Below, piece after piece: positions 6,207-13,279 of a stretch of 13,373 bases of DNA. Both the position numbers and the translations under genes were made by a program. The notes under the pieces were generated by a model. The model had not been told where the DNA came from, did no database searches, and worked only from the letters and a program-made list of their open reading frames with translations. The DNA comes from JBFJVZ01 sp041623895 (GTDB lineage Bacteria; Planctomycetota; Planctomycetia; Pirellulales; Pirellulaceae). The stretch covers positions 1 to 13,373 of the forward strand of contig JBFJVZ010000198.1 in the NCBI GenBank assembly GCA_041623895.1, in the 5' to 3' direction. The number at the start of each line of letters is the position of its first letter. Position 1 is the stretch's first letter.

Positions 6207-8096
6207 TCACCGTCGCGGTTTGCTCATCACTGCAAATGCTGCCACAATTCCCGCTGCAACCACCAGCGAGATTCCAGTGATTCCTTGGGGGCTCAAGATC
6301 GGCTCGAGGGCCATGATTTCAAAGGCCGCGAAACCGGCAATCAAGATCGCTGTTAATGCTTCGCCAGCGATCACGCCGGACGAAAACAGGATTCCTCGGT
6401 GAAGCACGCGGTCGTGATCGTGCTTGGGAACACCGCGCGTGTGGTAATGGGAAATCAAACCGCCCAGCAGAATGGGGATGGCGAGCCCGAATGGTAGATA
6501 CATGCCGACCGCGATCGGCATCAGGTGTGCACGCAGTCCCGATCGGCTTCTTTTCAGAAACTCATCGATGATCAAGATCACGCAGCCCAATCCGGCGCCG
6601 ATCCCAATCAGCGACCAGGGAAGCTCGCGGTTGCCCGAAAATCCTTCCGCAAGACTCGCAAACAATCTGGCTTGCGGCGCCGAAAGCTTCTCGCCGCCGA
6701 TTCCTCCCGGTGTGTTTTCGTGCAACAGTGTCAAGACCGGCGCCATTACAAAGGCCGCAACAAAAACCCCGGCAATCTGCATCTTCTGCTGCCGAAACGG
6801 TGCCGCGCCGACCAAAGAACCGGTCTTGAGGTCATTACAGACGTCGCCGCTGGTGCAAGCGACACAGCAAACGATCGCCGCAATACCCAGCGTCGCTACC
6901 ATTCCCTCCATGCCCGAGAAATTAAACAGCCACAGCAAGCCACCCGCGGCCAAAACAGCTGTGATGGTCATCCCCGAGACGGGACTGTTGGAGTTGCCGA
7001 CCAGTCCAACGATGTAGCTGGCCACCGCGGTAAAAAAGAACCCGAGCACCAGCATCAAAATCGTCGAGAGCGCAGTCACGCCGACATCATGTGTGAATCG
7101 ATAGTTCATGATCGCCAGCATGCAAGTGCAGGCAATCCCCAAGCACAGAATCAAAGCAGACGGAATATCACGTTCGCTGTCTCGATGCGGCACCTTTCCA
7201 AACAGTCCCCGACTCAGCTCGCGGACGGCAGCAAACAGGCCTGCGCGGACGGACACCAGCGAACCAATCCCGCCGACGACCATGGCACCGACACCGACGT
7301 ATCGGATCCCCTCGCTCCAAATCGCCTTGGCCGCTTCCAGCGAACTGTCGTACTGGTTTCCTCCGCCCATCAGCGGAATCCCGATCAGCCAGCCGAGCGA
7401 GCCGCCGATAAAGATCAACACCGCCACGTTCAAGCGAACGATGAAGCCAACGGCAACCAGCATCGGTGACAAATCGCCGCCGAAGTAGAAGACTCGGTCG
7501 CCGGCAGTCCGCGCGACTTCAAGTGTGTCACGGACGATCGACAAGAAACCGGCTGCGATTTTGAACAAGCCGCCGAGCACGCCGCCAATGATCAGGCTCT
7601 TTGCCGCTTCGTGATGCTCCTCGCCTTCTTCGCCCGCTTCCAGAACCGTGGCACAGGCCACGCCTTCGGGAAAAGGCAACTCGTCGTTATTGACGACGAA
7701 CACACGCCGCATCGGAATCATGAACAGGATGCCCAGCAGGCCTCCCGTGAGAGCGACGATCGTAATGGTCCAAAAGTCAAACTCGGTCCAATAGCCGATC
7801 AAGATCATGGCCGGCATCGTAAAGATAATGCCGGCAGCCAACGATTCGCCCGCCGAGGCGCAGGTCTGCACCTGGTTGGCTTCCAATATGCTGGAGTGCC
7901 GAAAGAACAGGCGAAACAACAACATCGCCATCACCGCCGCGGGAATCGAGGCGGAAACCGTCATCCCAGCTTTTAAGCCGACGTAGACATTTGCGGCTCC
8001 CATCACCACCGACAGGATCAGCCCCAGCACGATCACGCGCGGGGTGAGCTCGCTGGCGTCCGCGGAAGGCGAAGGTTGGGCTGAATCACTCATCAT
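6207..8096 (-). CDS. OPT-family oligopeptide transporter
   Basis: This large inner-membrane protein (629 aa from the chosen start, with some 14-16 hydrophobic segments) belongs to the OPT family, whose members import peptides or metal chelates with protons. Hallmarks are NVYVGLKAGMTVSASIPAAV just after the N-terminus, then ILEANQVQTCASAGESLAAG followed by FTMPAM, and NDELPFPEGVACATVLEAG; bacterial OPT members of this length carry the same blocks. The open frame extends to a GTG at 8186, but the tandem ATGs at 8096/8093 are preferred: the extra residues have no family character, and the protein proper begins MMSDSAQPSPSADASELTPR ahead of the first helix. The gene is monocistronic, divergent from the small gene at 8372 and convergent with the 56-aa gene. 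Substrate is unknown. Confidence 0.93.
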   Translation of the reverse strand: MMSDSAQPSPSADASELTPRVIVLGLILSVVMGAANVYVGLKAGMTVSASIPAAVMAMLLFRLFFRHSSILEANQVQTCASAGESLAAGIIFTMPAMILIGYWTEFDFWTITIVALTGGLLGILFMIPMRRVFVVNNDELPFPEGVACATVLEAGEEGEEHHEAAKSLIIGGVLGGLFKIAAGFLSIVRDTLEVARTAGDRVFYFGGDLSPMLVAVGFIVRLNVAVLIFIGGSLGWLIGIPLMGGGNQYDSSLEAAKAIWSEGIRYVGVGAMVVGGIGSLVSVRAGLFAAVRELSRGLFGKVPHRDSERDIPSALILCLGIACTCMLAIMNYRFTHDVGVTALSTILMLVLGFFFTAVASYIVGLVGNSNSPVSGMTITAVLAAGGLLWLFNFSGMEGMVATLGIAAIVCCVACTSGDVCNDLKTGSLVGAAPFRQQKMQIAGVFVAAFVMAPVLTLLHENTPGGIGGEKLSAPQARLFASLAEGFSGNRELPWSLIGIGAGLGCVILIIDEFLKRSRSGLRAHLMPIAVGMYLPFGLAIPILLGGLISHYHTRGVPKHDHDRVLHRGILFSSGVIAGEALTAILIAGFAAFEIMALEPILSPQGITGISLVVAAGIVAAFAVMSKPRR

Positions 8097-8371
8097 TTCA
8101 ATCAAACACGAAGCGGACGACCTGAAACCGTGGCAGGTTTCTAGCGACTCCGCAAGTGGATCAATTGACGATCGTATCGGTGGCACGGATTGTTAAGCCG
8201 TCTCCGGTTACCGTGCAAGGCAGATTAGCAACCCGTTCGGGAAGAACAGCCAACAGATTCCGCAAAAATGGCTTGTCGTCAGGGGCCATTGTCAGCCGCA
8301 GAAGGACATCCAAAGGATTGTTGTCGTAGAGTTACGCGTTGAGGAAAACCGTACGCCACAGGATCCATCAC
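8097..8371. other. Divergent intergenic region between OPT transporter and small anchored protein
   Basis: These 275 bases between two divergent starts must hold promoters for both genes if the chosen starts are right. I could not pick out convincing -35/-10 boxes, operators or a riboswitch. Part of it (8097-8186) is open in the OPT frame, and 8339-8371 is open in the frame of the downstream gene from a TTG, so either gene could start further out. Confidence 0.4.
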
Positions 8372-8680
8372 ATGCGATTCGCACTGCTTCTCGTTGCCGC
8401 CATCTTGGTCGTCGGTACTCTGTGCCGCAAACATTATGAGGGCATCTTGTTTTACGACGGTCCGGACGAAAAGAAATACAGTCCCCAGTACGAGCAAATG
8501 AAAGCGGCCTCGCAGTTCAAGGATTCAAAGTATCCGGTCACGGGCCAGTCGCATCTTCCCAGCGTCGATGTGCCTGTGTACAGCGTGGATGGTAACTACA
8601 TCCGCACCAAGAGCAGTTTCGTGATCCCCAAGTCTCGCAGCAACGGCCGCCGCACAGCCAATCCGTTTGTCGGCAATTAG
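8372..8680 (+). CDS. Small anchored or secreted hypothetical protein, 102 aa
   Basis: I do not recognise this protein. From the ATG at 8372 it starts MRFALLLVAAILVVGTLCRK, a short basic end followed by about 15 hydrophobic residues, so it is exported or anchored by this segment. Cys18 follows GTL, which is not a proper lipobox, so lipoprotein status is unlikely. The remainder is polar and probably little structured: Tyr- and Lys-rich (FYDGPDEKKYSPQYEQM), then PVYSVDGNYIRTKSSFVIPK and a basic Asn/Arg/Ser tail ending NPFVGN. An upstream in-frame TTG at 8339 would add 11 residues (MRKTVRHRIHH) and is less likely. It ends nine bases before the convergent stop at 8690. The coherent export signal is the main evidence for coding. 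Confidence 0.6.
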   Translation: MRFALLLVAAILVVGTLCRKHYEGILFYDGPDEKKYSPQYEQMKAASQFKDSKYPVTGQSHLPSVDVPVYSVDGNYIRTKSSFVIPKSRSNGRRTANPFVGN

Positions 8681-8689
8681 AGATTCGAA

Positions 8690-9445
8690 TTACGCAGCCT
8701 GACGCTGGACTTGCTGGCCTGCCAATTGCTTCGCCTGGCCAACCCAATCTTCTCGCTCGATACGGCCTTTGAAAGAGAGCAAGACGTTGAATCTTTCCAC
8801 GTTGTGATCGCTCCAGTCCGCGATCTGCCGGAAGTAATAAACGCCATGTTCATTAAGCTGCGTTTGATACACCTCGCCAATGCCCCAAACCCGGGTCAGG
8901 TCATCAGCATCATTCGGACGCTTGGCAATGACGATCCCAAGATCAGGATCGATGACCGTCCAATCAGGGTCGTACGATTGCAGCTTGGGATCAAAGATGG
9001 ACAGGATTGGCGGATCGGTTTCCGAGACTTCCTCAGCTGTGCTGGGCGATTCGAGTTTGGCCAATTTATCGGCAAGACTCAACTGCAGGGCTTCCACTTC
9101 TACCTGCAAAGTTTTCAATCGCGACTCGTTAGCACTCGATTGGCTGGCAACGGTTTGTAGTTCGCTACGTAACTTCTGAATCTCGTCACGACGCAATGCC
9201 GCTTCAGCCGGCGCAGCATGATGTTGCGATTCGGACGCGGCCGCCTGAGCCTTCGCCAGGGCGCGTGTCTCCGCCAAGCCCAAATCCCGGCGCTTTTGGA
9301 CGGCTACTCTATTGACCGAACGGCTGTTGGCGCTGCTGGACGTCATCCGCTCGAAAAGCCAGTAGACAAACCAAAGTCCAGCCAGAGTCAGATAGACTCC
9401 GATCACCGTGAATAGCAGTTCGGATTCTGTTAAAGCGATCAACAT
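8690..9445 (-). CDS. Membrane-anchored coiled-coil protein with C-terminal helix-hairpin-helix domain
   Basis: The 251-aa product has three parts. Residues about 8-31 are a transmembrane anchor (LLFTVIGVYLTLAGLWFVYW). Residues about 50-133 are an Ala/Glu/Gln-rich coiled coil (KLRSELQTVA, LKTLQVEVEALQLSLADKL). After a linker, residues about 181-241 form a helix-hairpin-helix domain (DDLTRVWGIGEVYQTQLNEH, then FRQIADWSD and FKGRIEREDW). The last part matches a widespread domain found at the ends of some NADH dehydrogenase-associated and ribosomal-protein-L21-fused proteins, related to flap-endonuclease-like HhH modules; it normally binds DNA or protein and carries no catalytic residues. The frame is open to 9625, but ATG 9445 puts the anchor at the N-terminus; ATG 9529 is an alternative. 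It may tether DNA or a partner to the membrane; the role is unknown. Confidence 0.82.
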   Translation of the reverse strand: MLIALTESELLFTVIGVYLTLAGLWFVYWLFERMTSSSANSRSVNRVAVQKRRDLGLAETRALAKAQAAASESQHHAAPAEAALRRDEIQKLRSELQTVASQSSANESRLKTLQVEVEALQLSLADKLAKLESPSTAEEVSETDPPILSIFDPKLQSYDPDWTVIDPDLGIVIAKRPNDADDLTRVWGIGEVYQTQLNEHGVYYFRQIADWSDHNVERFNVLLSFKGRIEREDWVGQAKQLAGQQVQRQAA

Positions 9446-9769
9446 AGCAGTGGTTTCTTGGTGGGTCGGTGGCTTGTCGACTCGATTGCATCGACCGGCG
9501 CTGGCCGCCAAGGCAATAACTGCTGCCATCGTGCGCAAACCGATTTGCAAGCATGCGGAGTCGGAGTGAACAAGCAAATTAAAGTCAGTTGTATTGGAAT
9601 ATCGGATCTTGATTCGCCAAGCCACGATGATTCCGGGGCAATCGCACAGAATTCAAGCGAGGACTTCCTCGCCAGCGTGAAGATGGTCTGGTTGGCGAGC
9701 CAATGCGGAGGTTGGAATCAGGATGATTCGCTATCATTTGCCCGCGCCGATGCGTCAACCGACAGCAGC
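9446..9769. other. Intergenic gap between the HhH protein and the SGNH hydrolase
   Basis: These 324 bases separate two minus-strand genes. The plus-strand frame across it (9458-9814) has no family resemblance or plausible domain and runs into the SGNH gene on the opposite strand, so it is treated as non-coding. The notable element is the hairpin at 9657-9672. The promoter of the HhH gene should lie in the lower half; no convincing boxes were identified. Confidence 0.4.
9657..9672 (-). terminator. Hairpin downstream of the SGNH hydrolase gene
   Basis: A perfect 6-bp GC-rich stem (GCGAGG 9657-9662, CCTCGC 9667-9672) with a four-base loop lies about 100 bases past the SGNH stop. Read on the minus strand it is followed by TTGAATT, a weak T-rich stretch rather than a true T-run. 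It could end the SGNH transcript before the next minus-strand gene. Judged from sequence alone. Confidence 0.35.
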
Positions 9770-10711
9770 TCAGCCCGCGCTGCGCAAGTTGGAATTCGAA
9801 GCGATTTGATTTAGAAAGACACGCCGAATTGCATCATAGCCGCGATCATTTGGATCTTCGATATTGGTGAAGAACCAATAGTGCGGATCTTCCCAGTCAT
9901 ATGTCGATCGCCAAAACTGCCGGCAGTGGGAACCGTGGCCAAGAAATGTTTCATGAAGGGGAACGACATGGACGTGGGCCCGCTGGCTGGCCACGGTGCG
10001 AATGACTTCGTTGTACCGCGCGTGAATGGCTAATCCATCCGGCCAATCAGGCAAGAAAATACTGGGGGCATCACCGACACCGTCGGTCGGATCATAGATG
10101 TCCCCAATATAGATCTCGCAACCAAGCGGAAATCGTGCGGTAATCTCATCAAACATTTTGTTAAGCCGGTCACCGAAATTCTTAATCCAGGGTTCGGCTT
10201 CAGCAAGCGTCGCGCCGTACATAGCGCATTCCCGCGGTGGACTGCGGCCGTAGGAATGGATCAAGTCGTTCCCGCCGGAAGTCATCAGGATCAATCCAAA
10301 CGAGTCCTCGTAAATCGGCATGTCACGGATGACTGCTAAGTGTGTGTCTGATTCCGAGCCGGAGATGGCTAAGTTTTGCGATTGCAAGTTTGGCAAGACG
10401 GCTGACAGACAGATGCCTTTGAGTTCCGGGAACTCATTCTTGGGGTTGCGAATCACGCGATTAAAAAAAGTGTGGCTTGGAGACTTCGCTCCCAGACCTG
10501 CAGTGATGCTGTCTCCAATTCCAACCAACTGCACCTTTCGATCGCTCCATTGTCTTTGAAACTGCTGTACGGAAACGGCTGGGCCGGCGGGACCGGATCC
10601 AATCGGGCGCGACAAATAGAATTCGATGAAGCCCCAAGTTCCGATAGCTACCGTCACCGCCAGGCACAGCAACGCGTACAGCCGTCGTTTACTTGGTGGT
10701 TTCCTGGACAC
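9770..10711 (-). CDS. Membrane-anchored SGNH/GDSL-type hydrolase
   Basis: Counting from the GTG at 10711, this 313-aa protein has a basic start (MSRKPPSKRR), one hydrophobic anchor or signal segment (about 11-32) and an extracytoplasmic SGNH domain. Block I is VGIGDSITAGLG with nucleophile Ser68; block II is NLAISGSESD (Gly118); block III is TSGGNDLIH (Asn148). These give the Ser, Gly and Asn of the SGNH set, so it probably cleaves an ester on a lipid or polysaccharide. The region where DxxHPN would normally sit reads EDPNDRGYDAIRR, so Asp replaces the expected His; His277, in DPHYWFF just before, may serve instead. The frame is open to a GTG at 10828, but the GTG at 10711 is preceded by GAAAGG at six-base spacing and puts the anchor at the N-terminus. 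Substrate unknown. Confidence 0.85.
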   Translation of the reverse strand: MSRKPPSKRRLYALLCLAVTVAIGTWGFIEFYLSRPIGSGPAGPAVSVQQFQRQWSDRKVQLVGIGDSITAGLGAKSPSHTFFNRVIRNPKNEFPELKGICLSAVLPNLQSQNLAISGSESDTHLAVIRDMPIYEDSFGLILMTSGGNDLIHSYGRSPPRECAMYGATLAEAEPWIKNFGDRLNKMFDEITARFPLGCEIYIGDIYDPTDGVGDAPSIFLPDWPDGLAIHARYNEVIRTVASQRAHVHVVPLHETFLGHGSHCRQFWRSTYDWEDPHYWFFTNIEDPNDRGYDAIRRVFLNQIASNSNLRSAG

Positions 10712-10720
10712 TTTGAACCT
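10712..10720 (-). promoter_or_regulatory. Shine-Dalgarno upstream of the SGNH hydrolase GTG start
   Basis: Read on the minus strand, GAAAGG precedes GTG 10711 with the six bases TTCAAA between; the purine core itself lies at 10718-10723. It is one of the better ribosome-binding sites in a window where most starts have none, and it decides the choice of this GTG over the one at 10828. Confidence 0.5.
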
Positions 10721-10840
10721 TTCACCGAAAGTCGCATGTCTGCAATACGCTTGCCGCCGCACTTTGGTTTCCGGGGTCACTCGCTGAATCCATGGAATTG
10801 CCTGCTGCCCCTCGCCGACAGGGTGCACGTTGCGAGTTTT

Positions 10841-10858
10841 GGCCGCGGAGTGGCGGCC
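10841..10858 (-). terminator. GC-rich hairpin just past the TIM-barrel gene stop
   Basis: GGCCGC (10841-10846) and GCGGCC (10853-10858) form a perfect 6-bp stem with a six-base loop, starting about six bases past the TAA of the minus-strand gene ending at 10864. On the minus strand it is followed by AAAA rather than T residues, so it is not a classical intrinsic terminator; it may protect the 3' end of the message. About 130 bases follow before the SGNH start. Confidence 0.3.
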
Positions 10859-10863
10859 CTGCC

Positions 10864-11733
10864 TTAGTCCATCAGCAATTCCCGCAGTCCGTCCAGGTTT
10901 TGTTGCAGCGATTCTTTGGCATCCATCTGGGAGCGGTGGTCCAGGATTCCTATCGGACCGGTGTAGCCGCTAGCGATGACTTGTTTGATCATCGCCGATT
11001 CGTGCTTGCCTTGGCCGATAGTAACGATCTTGTTTCGCCCCGCGTTTTGTTTGACCGCCTCGGCATCCGCCATGCCATTCAAGTTCAAGCACAGCAGGTG
11101 AGGCTGCATTTCGCGTAGCGACTGGGCAAAGTCAGCAATATGTTCGTGGCCATGGTGAAAGTTGTAGACGATGCCGACGTGATTGGCATCGTGCTCGCGT
11201 TGCAGGTATTGGCAAATCGAAGCCATGTTTTTTGGCTCGCCCGTCCAACCGCCATGGTTGTAGATGCCGAGCGACAGGCCCAGCTCTTTTGTCTGCTTCA
11301 CCACTGGCAATAAAGACTTCGCGGCTTCGGCGACTTTATCTTGATACAATTCCGCCTTGGGTTGGCCGCACATGATCCAGATCTGTGGTTTGATCCCGTG
11401 CTTTTTGATCAGCTCCTTCATCGCATCGTGCCAACTCCAGAATGCGAAATACTCGATGTCGTGCCTTTTGTACTGCAGGATCTCTTCTTCGAATTGCGGC
11501 ACGTGCTCGGCGCGCCAATCGTAGGCGACTCGCCGCATCCCCAGATCGCGAATCATTGCGGCGCGTGCGGCAGGTCCCCGCCGCTTGGCATCAAAGGGGA
11601 CGATGCACCAGGCGACCAGATTCTCACGTTGGAAATTCTCGGGGACACGGGCTTCGTCAGCTTTGCCCGTTGGTGCCACAGTTAGCAGGACAACTGCCAA
11701 GATCAGCCAGGTAAATCCGAATCTTCTTGTCAT
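10864..11733 (-). CDS. Secreted TIM-barrel protein of the sugar phosphate isomerase/epimerase-like superfamily
   Basis: From ATG 11733 the 289-aa product has a signal peptide (MTRRFGFTWLILAVVLLTVA, probable cleavage after GKA at 23-25). The mature part resembles xylose-isomerase-like (AP endonuclease 2 fold) TIM barrels, with alternating strands and helices: ENLVAWCIVP, MRRVAYDW, IEYFAFWSWHD, PQIWIMCGQP, LGLSLGIYNHGGW, VGIVYNFHHGHEH, LLCLNLNGM, PIGILDHR. In classic members the strand ends carry Glu and Asp metal ligands (ENH, lDxgH); here those places read YNH (158-160) and YNFHH (190-194), so the metal site is altered. A good Shine-Dalgarno (AAAAGGA) lies upstream of ATG 11733; the frame is open to 11784, but that start lies outside the signal peptide. 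Exported members of this fold are common in planctomycetes. Substrate is unknown; a carbohydrate role is inference. Confidence 0.82.
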   Translation of the reverse strand: MTRRFGFTWLILAVVLLTVAPTGKADEARVPENFQRENLVAWCIVPFDAKRRGPAARAAMIRDLGMRRVAYDWRAEHVPQFEEEILQYKRHDIEYFAFWSWHDAMKELIKKHGIKPQIWIMCGQPKAELYQDKVAEAAKSLLPVVKQTKELGLSLGIYNHGGWTGEPKNMASICQYLQREHDANHVGIVYNFHHGHEHIADFAQSLREMQPHLLCLNLNGMADAEAVKQNAGRNKIVTIGQGKHESAMIKQVIASGYTGPIGILDHRSQMDAKESLQQNLDGLRELLMD

Positions 11734-11950
11734 CGTATCTGTTCCTTTTACGAGCCAGCGCCCCGCGGGTAAGTCACGAAGCATGAGATTGGTGGCAGTT
11801 TACCCCGTTTGATTCGGAAATACCGCTTATCGGGGCGGATCATGGGCCATAAAAAAGCTATGTTTGCAATGACGTGGTGCTGTGGCGTTTGCCCGTCGCG
11901 TTGCCTTGGCAGTGGATTGCTGATCTTTCATCCATTAACTGATAACCATC
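11734..11950. other. Divergent intergenic region between TIM-barrel and CvpA-like genes
   Basis: These 217 bases separate the start of the minus-strand TIM-barrel gene from the plus-strand CvpA-like gene and should carry both promoters. The TIM-barrel ribosome-binding site (AAAAGGA on the minus strand) lies at its left edge. An AT-rich patch (CCATAAAAAAGCTATG, near 11845-11860) could contain a promoter, but no clear paired boxes were found. No small gene is evident. Confidence 0.4.
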
Positions 11951-12907
11951 ATGAGTGAACCGCACGACGAAGATCGCCCTGGGCCGCCACGCATGGGGAT
12001 GCCGATGTTTTTGTTCTGGTGCCTGCTGTTTGGAGGCGTTGGATATTTCTTTTTTCAAAAACTCGACTACGTGGGCATGGCGGGGACGGCGGCGATCGCA
12101 ATCACTTGCTTCGGTGGTTTTCGCCTTGGCGCATCGCGGATTACCGCGTCTTTGGCTGCGATCGCGGCAGCCATTGCACTGGCGCCCTCGTTAGGCGTCT
12201 CGCACGAATATCGGTTTAGCGAGTGGTTCGGCACGACGGGCCTGGCAAATCGTTTCCTGAGCATCGGTGTGATTGGGTTGCTGATCGCTTTGGTTGTCAC
12301 GTTGATCGCGGTTGCCATCAGTAACCGAATCATGAAAAACCGTCCACGACTGGCATCGTCGGATCGCTGGCTGGGGTTCATGATCGGCGGCGTCGAGGGA
12401 GCGATTGCGATGCTGTTGTTGTTGGGTGGAATCTTGATCATGGAACCGATAGAAAGACGTAATGCCGAAATTCGCAGTTCCGATGATGCGCGAGGGCAAG
12501 CCGTTGGAAATGCGATCACGACCGTGGCGATCAAGACACGAGCCAGCGATCTTGGACCGGTCATCGATAAGTACAATCCGTTCACCAGAATTCCGCAGCT
12601 GAACAAGATCGAAAAAGTGCAGCAAACGGTTGGCGTGTTAAGTGACCCGGCCAAGATCGACGGCTTGATGCAGCATCCGGATATCAAGAAGCTGCAACAG
12701 CGGCCCGAGATGAAACGTGCGGTTGATACCTTGATGGCGGATCCGGAGATCCAGGAGATTCTCCATTCAGGAAAACTTCTCGACCGCGCGTCGATCCTGA
12801 CGCTGCTAAATCACCCGGCTGTTTTGGAACTGGTTGACCAACCCGGCTTCTTGGAAGAGGCCAACAAGGTGATCGAAAGCTCGGACGTGTTTAAAGGGCT
12901 GAGATAG
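11951..12907 (+). CDS. CvpA-like membrane protein with proline-punctuated helical repeat tail
   Basis: The 318-aa product has a charged N-terminus, then four or five hydrophobic segments (about 17-35, 42-57, 63-80, 103-124, 141-164). The arrangement, especially DRWLGFMIGGVEGAIAMLLL after a basic loop, resembles the CvpA (colicin V production) family, whose members sit in the inner membrane and affect envelope or secretion phenotypes in ways not well defined. Residues about 229-318 are an extra polar tail with short repeats around prolines: SDPAKIDGLM, HPDIKKLQQ, RPEMKRAVDT, DPEIQEIL, HPAVLELV, QPGFLEEA. Such tails resemble the helical repeats of STI1-type chaperone-binding modules. The ATG start has no Shine-Dalgarno sequence. 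It is monocistronic. The CvpA assignment is moderate confidence; the tail is outside the core family. Confidence 0.75.
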   Translation: MSEPHDEDRPGPPRMGMPMFLFWCLLFGGVGYFFFQKLDYVGMAGTAAIAITCFGGFRLGASRITASLAAIAAAIALAPSLGVSHEYRFSEWFGTTGLANRFLSIGVIGLLIALVVTLIAVAISNRIMKNRPRLASSDRWLGFMIGGVEGAIAMLLLLGGILIMEPIERRNAEIRSSDDARGQAVGNAITTVAIKTRASDLGPVIDKYNPFTRIPQLNKIEKVQQTVGVLSDPAKIDGLMQHPDIKKLQQRPEMKRAVDTLMADPEIQEILHSGKLLDRASILTLLNHPAVLELVDQPGFLEEANKVIESSDVFKGLR

Positions 12908-13161
12908 CTGTCTGTGACGTTCTCTATCCAGCCCGCATTGAAATAGCCGTGCGCGATTGTGATGGGGCATCGAAACGGCGTAGTCGAGGTTTCGAGTTCT
13001 TCGGGCCGAGCCCGCACAGTCGGGCTGTCTCGGACAACATTCCGCGATCCGAGAGCCAACGGCCCAGAAGATACGGGAAACGAATGACCCAGGATCAATT
13101 CGGCACCTCCACGAATGGAGCTTCGAGTCGTAAGAACGGCGCGGCATTCTTGGGGGCAACG
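12908..13161. other. Non-coding stretch before the palindromic repeats
   Basis: Short open frames cross this region but none has a plausible start, hydrophobic segment or family resemblance, and one runs on into the repeats. A hairpin lies at 13009-13026 (AGCCCG, six-base loop, CGGGCT), flanked by CCGAG and CTCGG that can add imperfect outer pairing. It lacks a T-run but could mark the end of the CvpA-like transcript about 100 bases upstream. Confidence 0.4.
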
Positions 13162-13255
13162 CCCAACGCCGTTAAGGATTCCTGGTAGCCGGATTCGCCA
13201 GAATTCGGGCGCCGTCCCGGATACAACCGAAGTCTGGCGACTCCGGCTACGAAGA
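13162..13255. repeat. Direct repeat copy 1 (94 bp, 118-base period), part of a long imperfect palindrome
   Basis: This 94-base stretch recurs at 13280-13373 with one difference (G13219 versus C13337). It is most of a larger imperfect palindrome covering 13164-13271: the outer arms CAACGCCGTTAAG (13164-13176) and CTTAACGGCGTTG (13259-13271) are perfect 13-base complements. The inner arms (13185-13208 and 13227-13250) pair over 24 bases with two mismatches about the same centre. Between them sit about 18 bases of GC-rich loop. Overall it looks like a REP/BIME- or MITE-like dispersed repeat that could fold as a long hairpin in DNA or RNA. No transposase is nearby. Confidence 0.9.
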
Positions 13256-13279
13256 ACGCTTAACGGCGTTGCCCCCTCT

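Noticed and set aside
6525..7469. 314-codon plus-strand open frame inside the OPT gene
   Set aside because: It is antisense to strongly recognisable OPT motifs, has His/Gln/Arg/Asp-rich low-quality composition and no family resemblance, as expected of a mirror frame in GC-rich coding DNA.
9458..9814. 118-codon plus-strand frame in the gap before the SGNH gene
   Set aside because: No domain, signal or repeat structure, and its 3' end runs into the opposite-strand SGNH coding region. Coding cannot be excluded but is unsupported.
12067..12687. 206-codon minus-strand frame under the CvpA-like gene
   Set aside because: Mirror of a hydrophobic membrane gene, which readily gives long antisense frames; no independent support.
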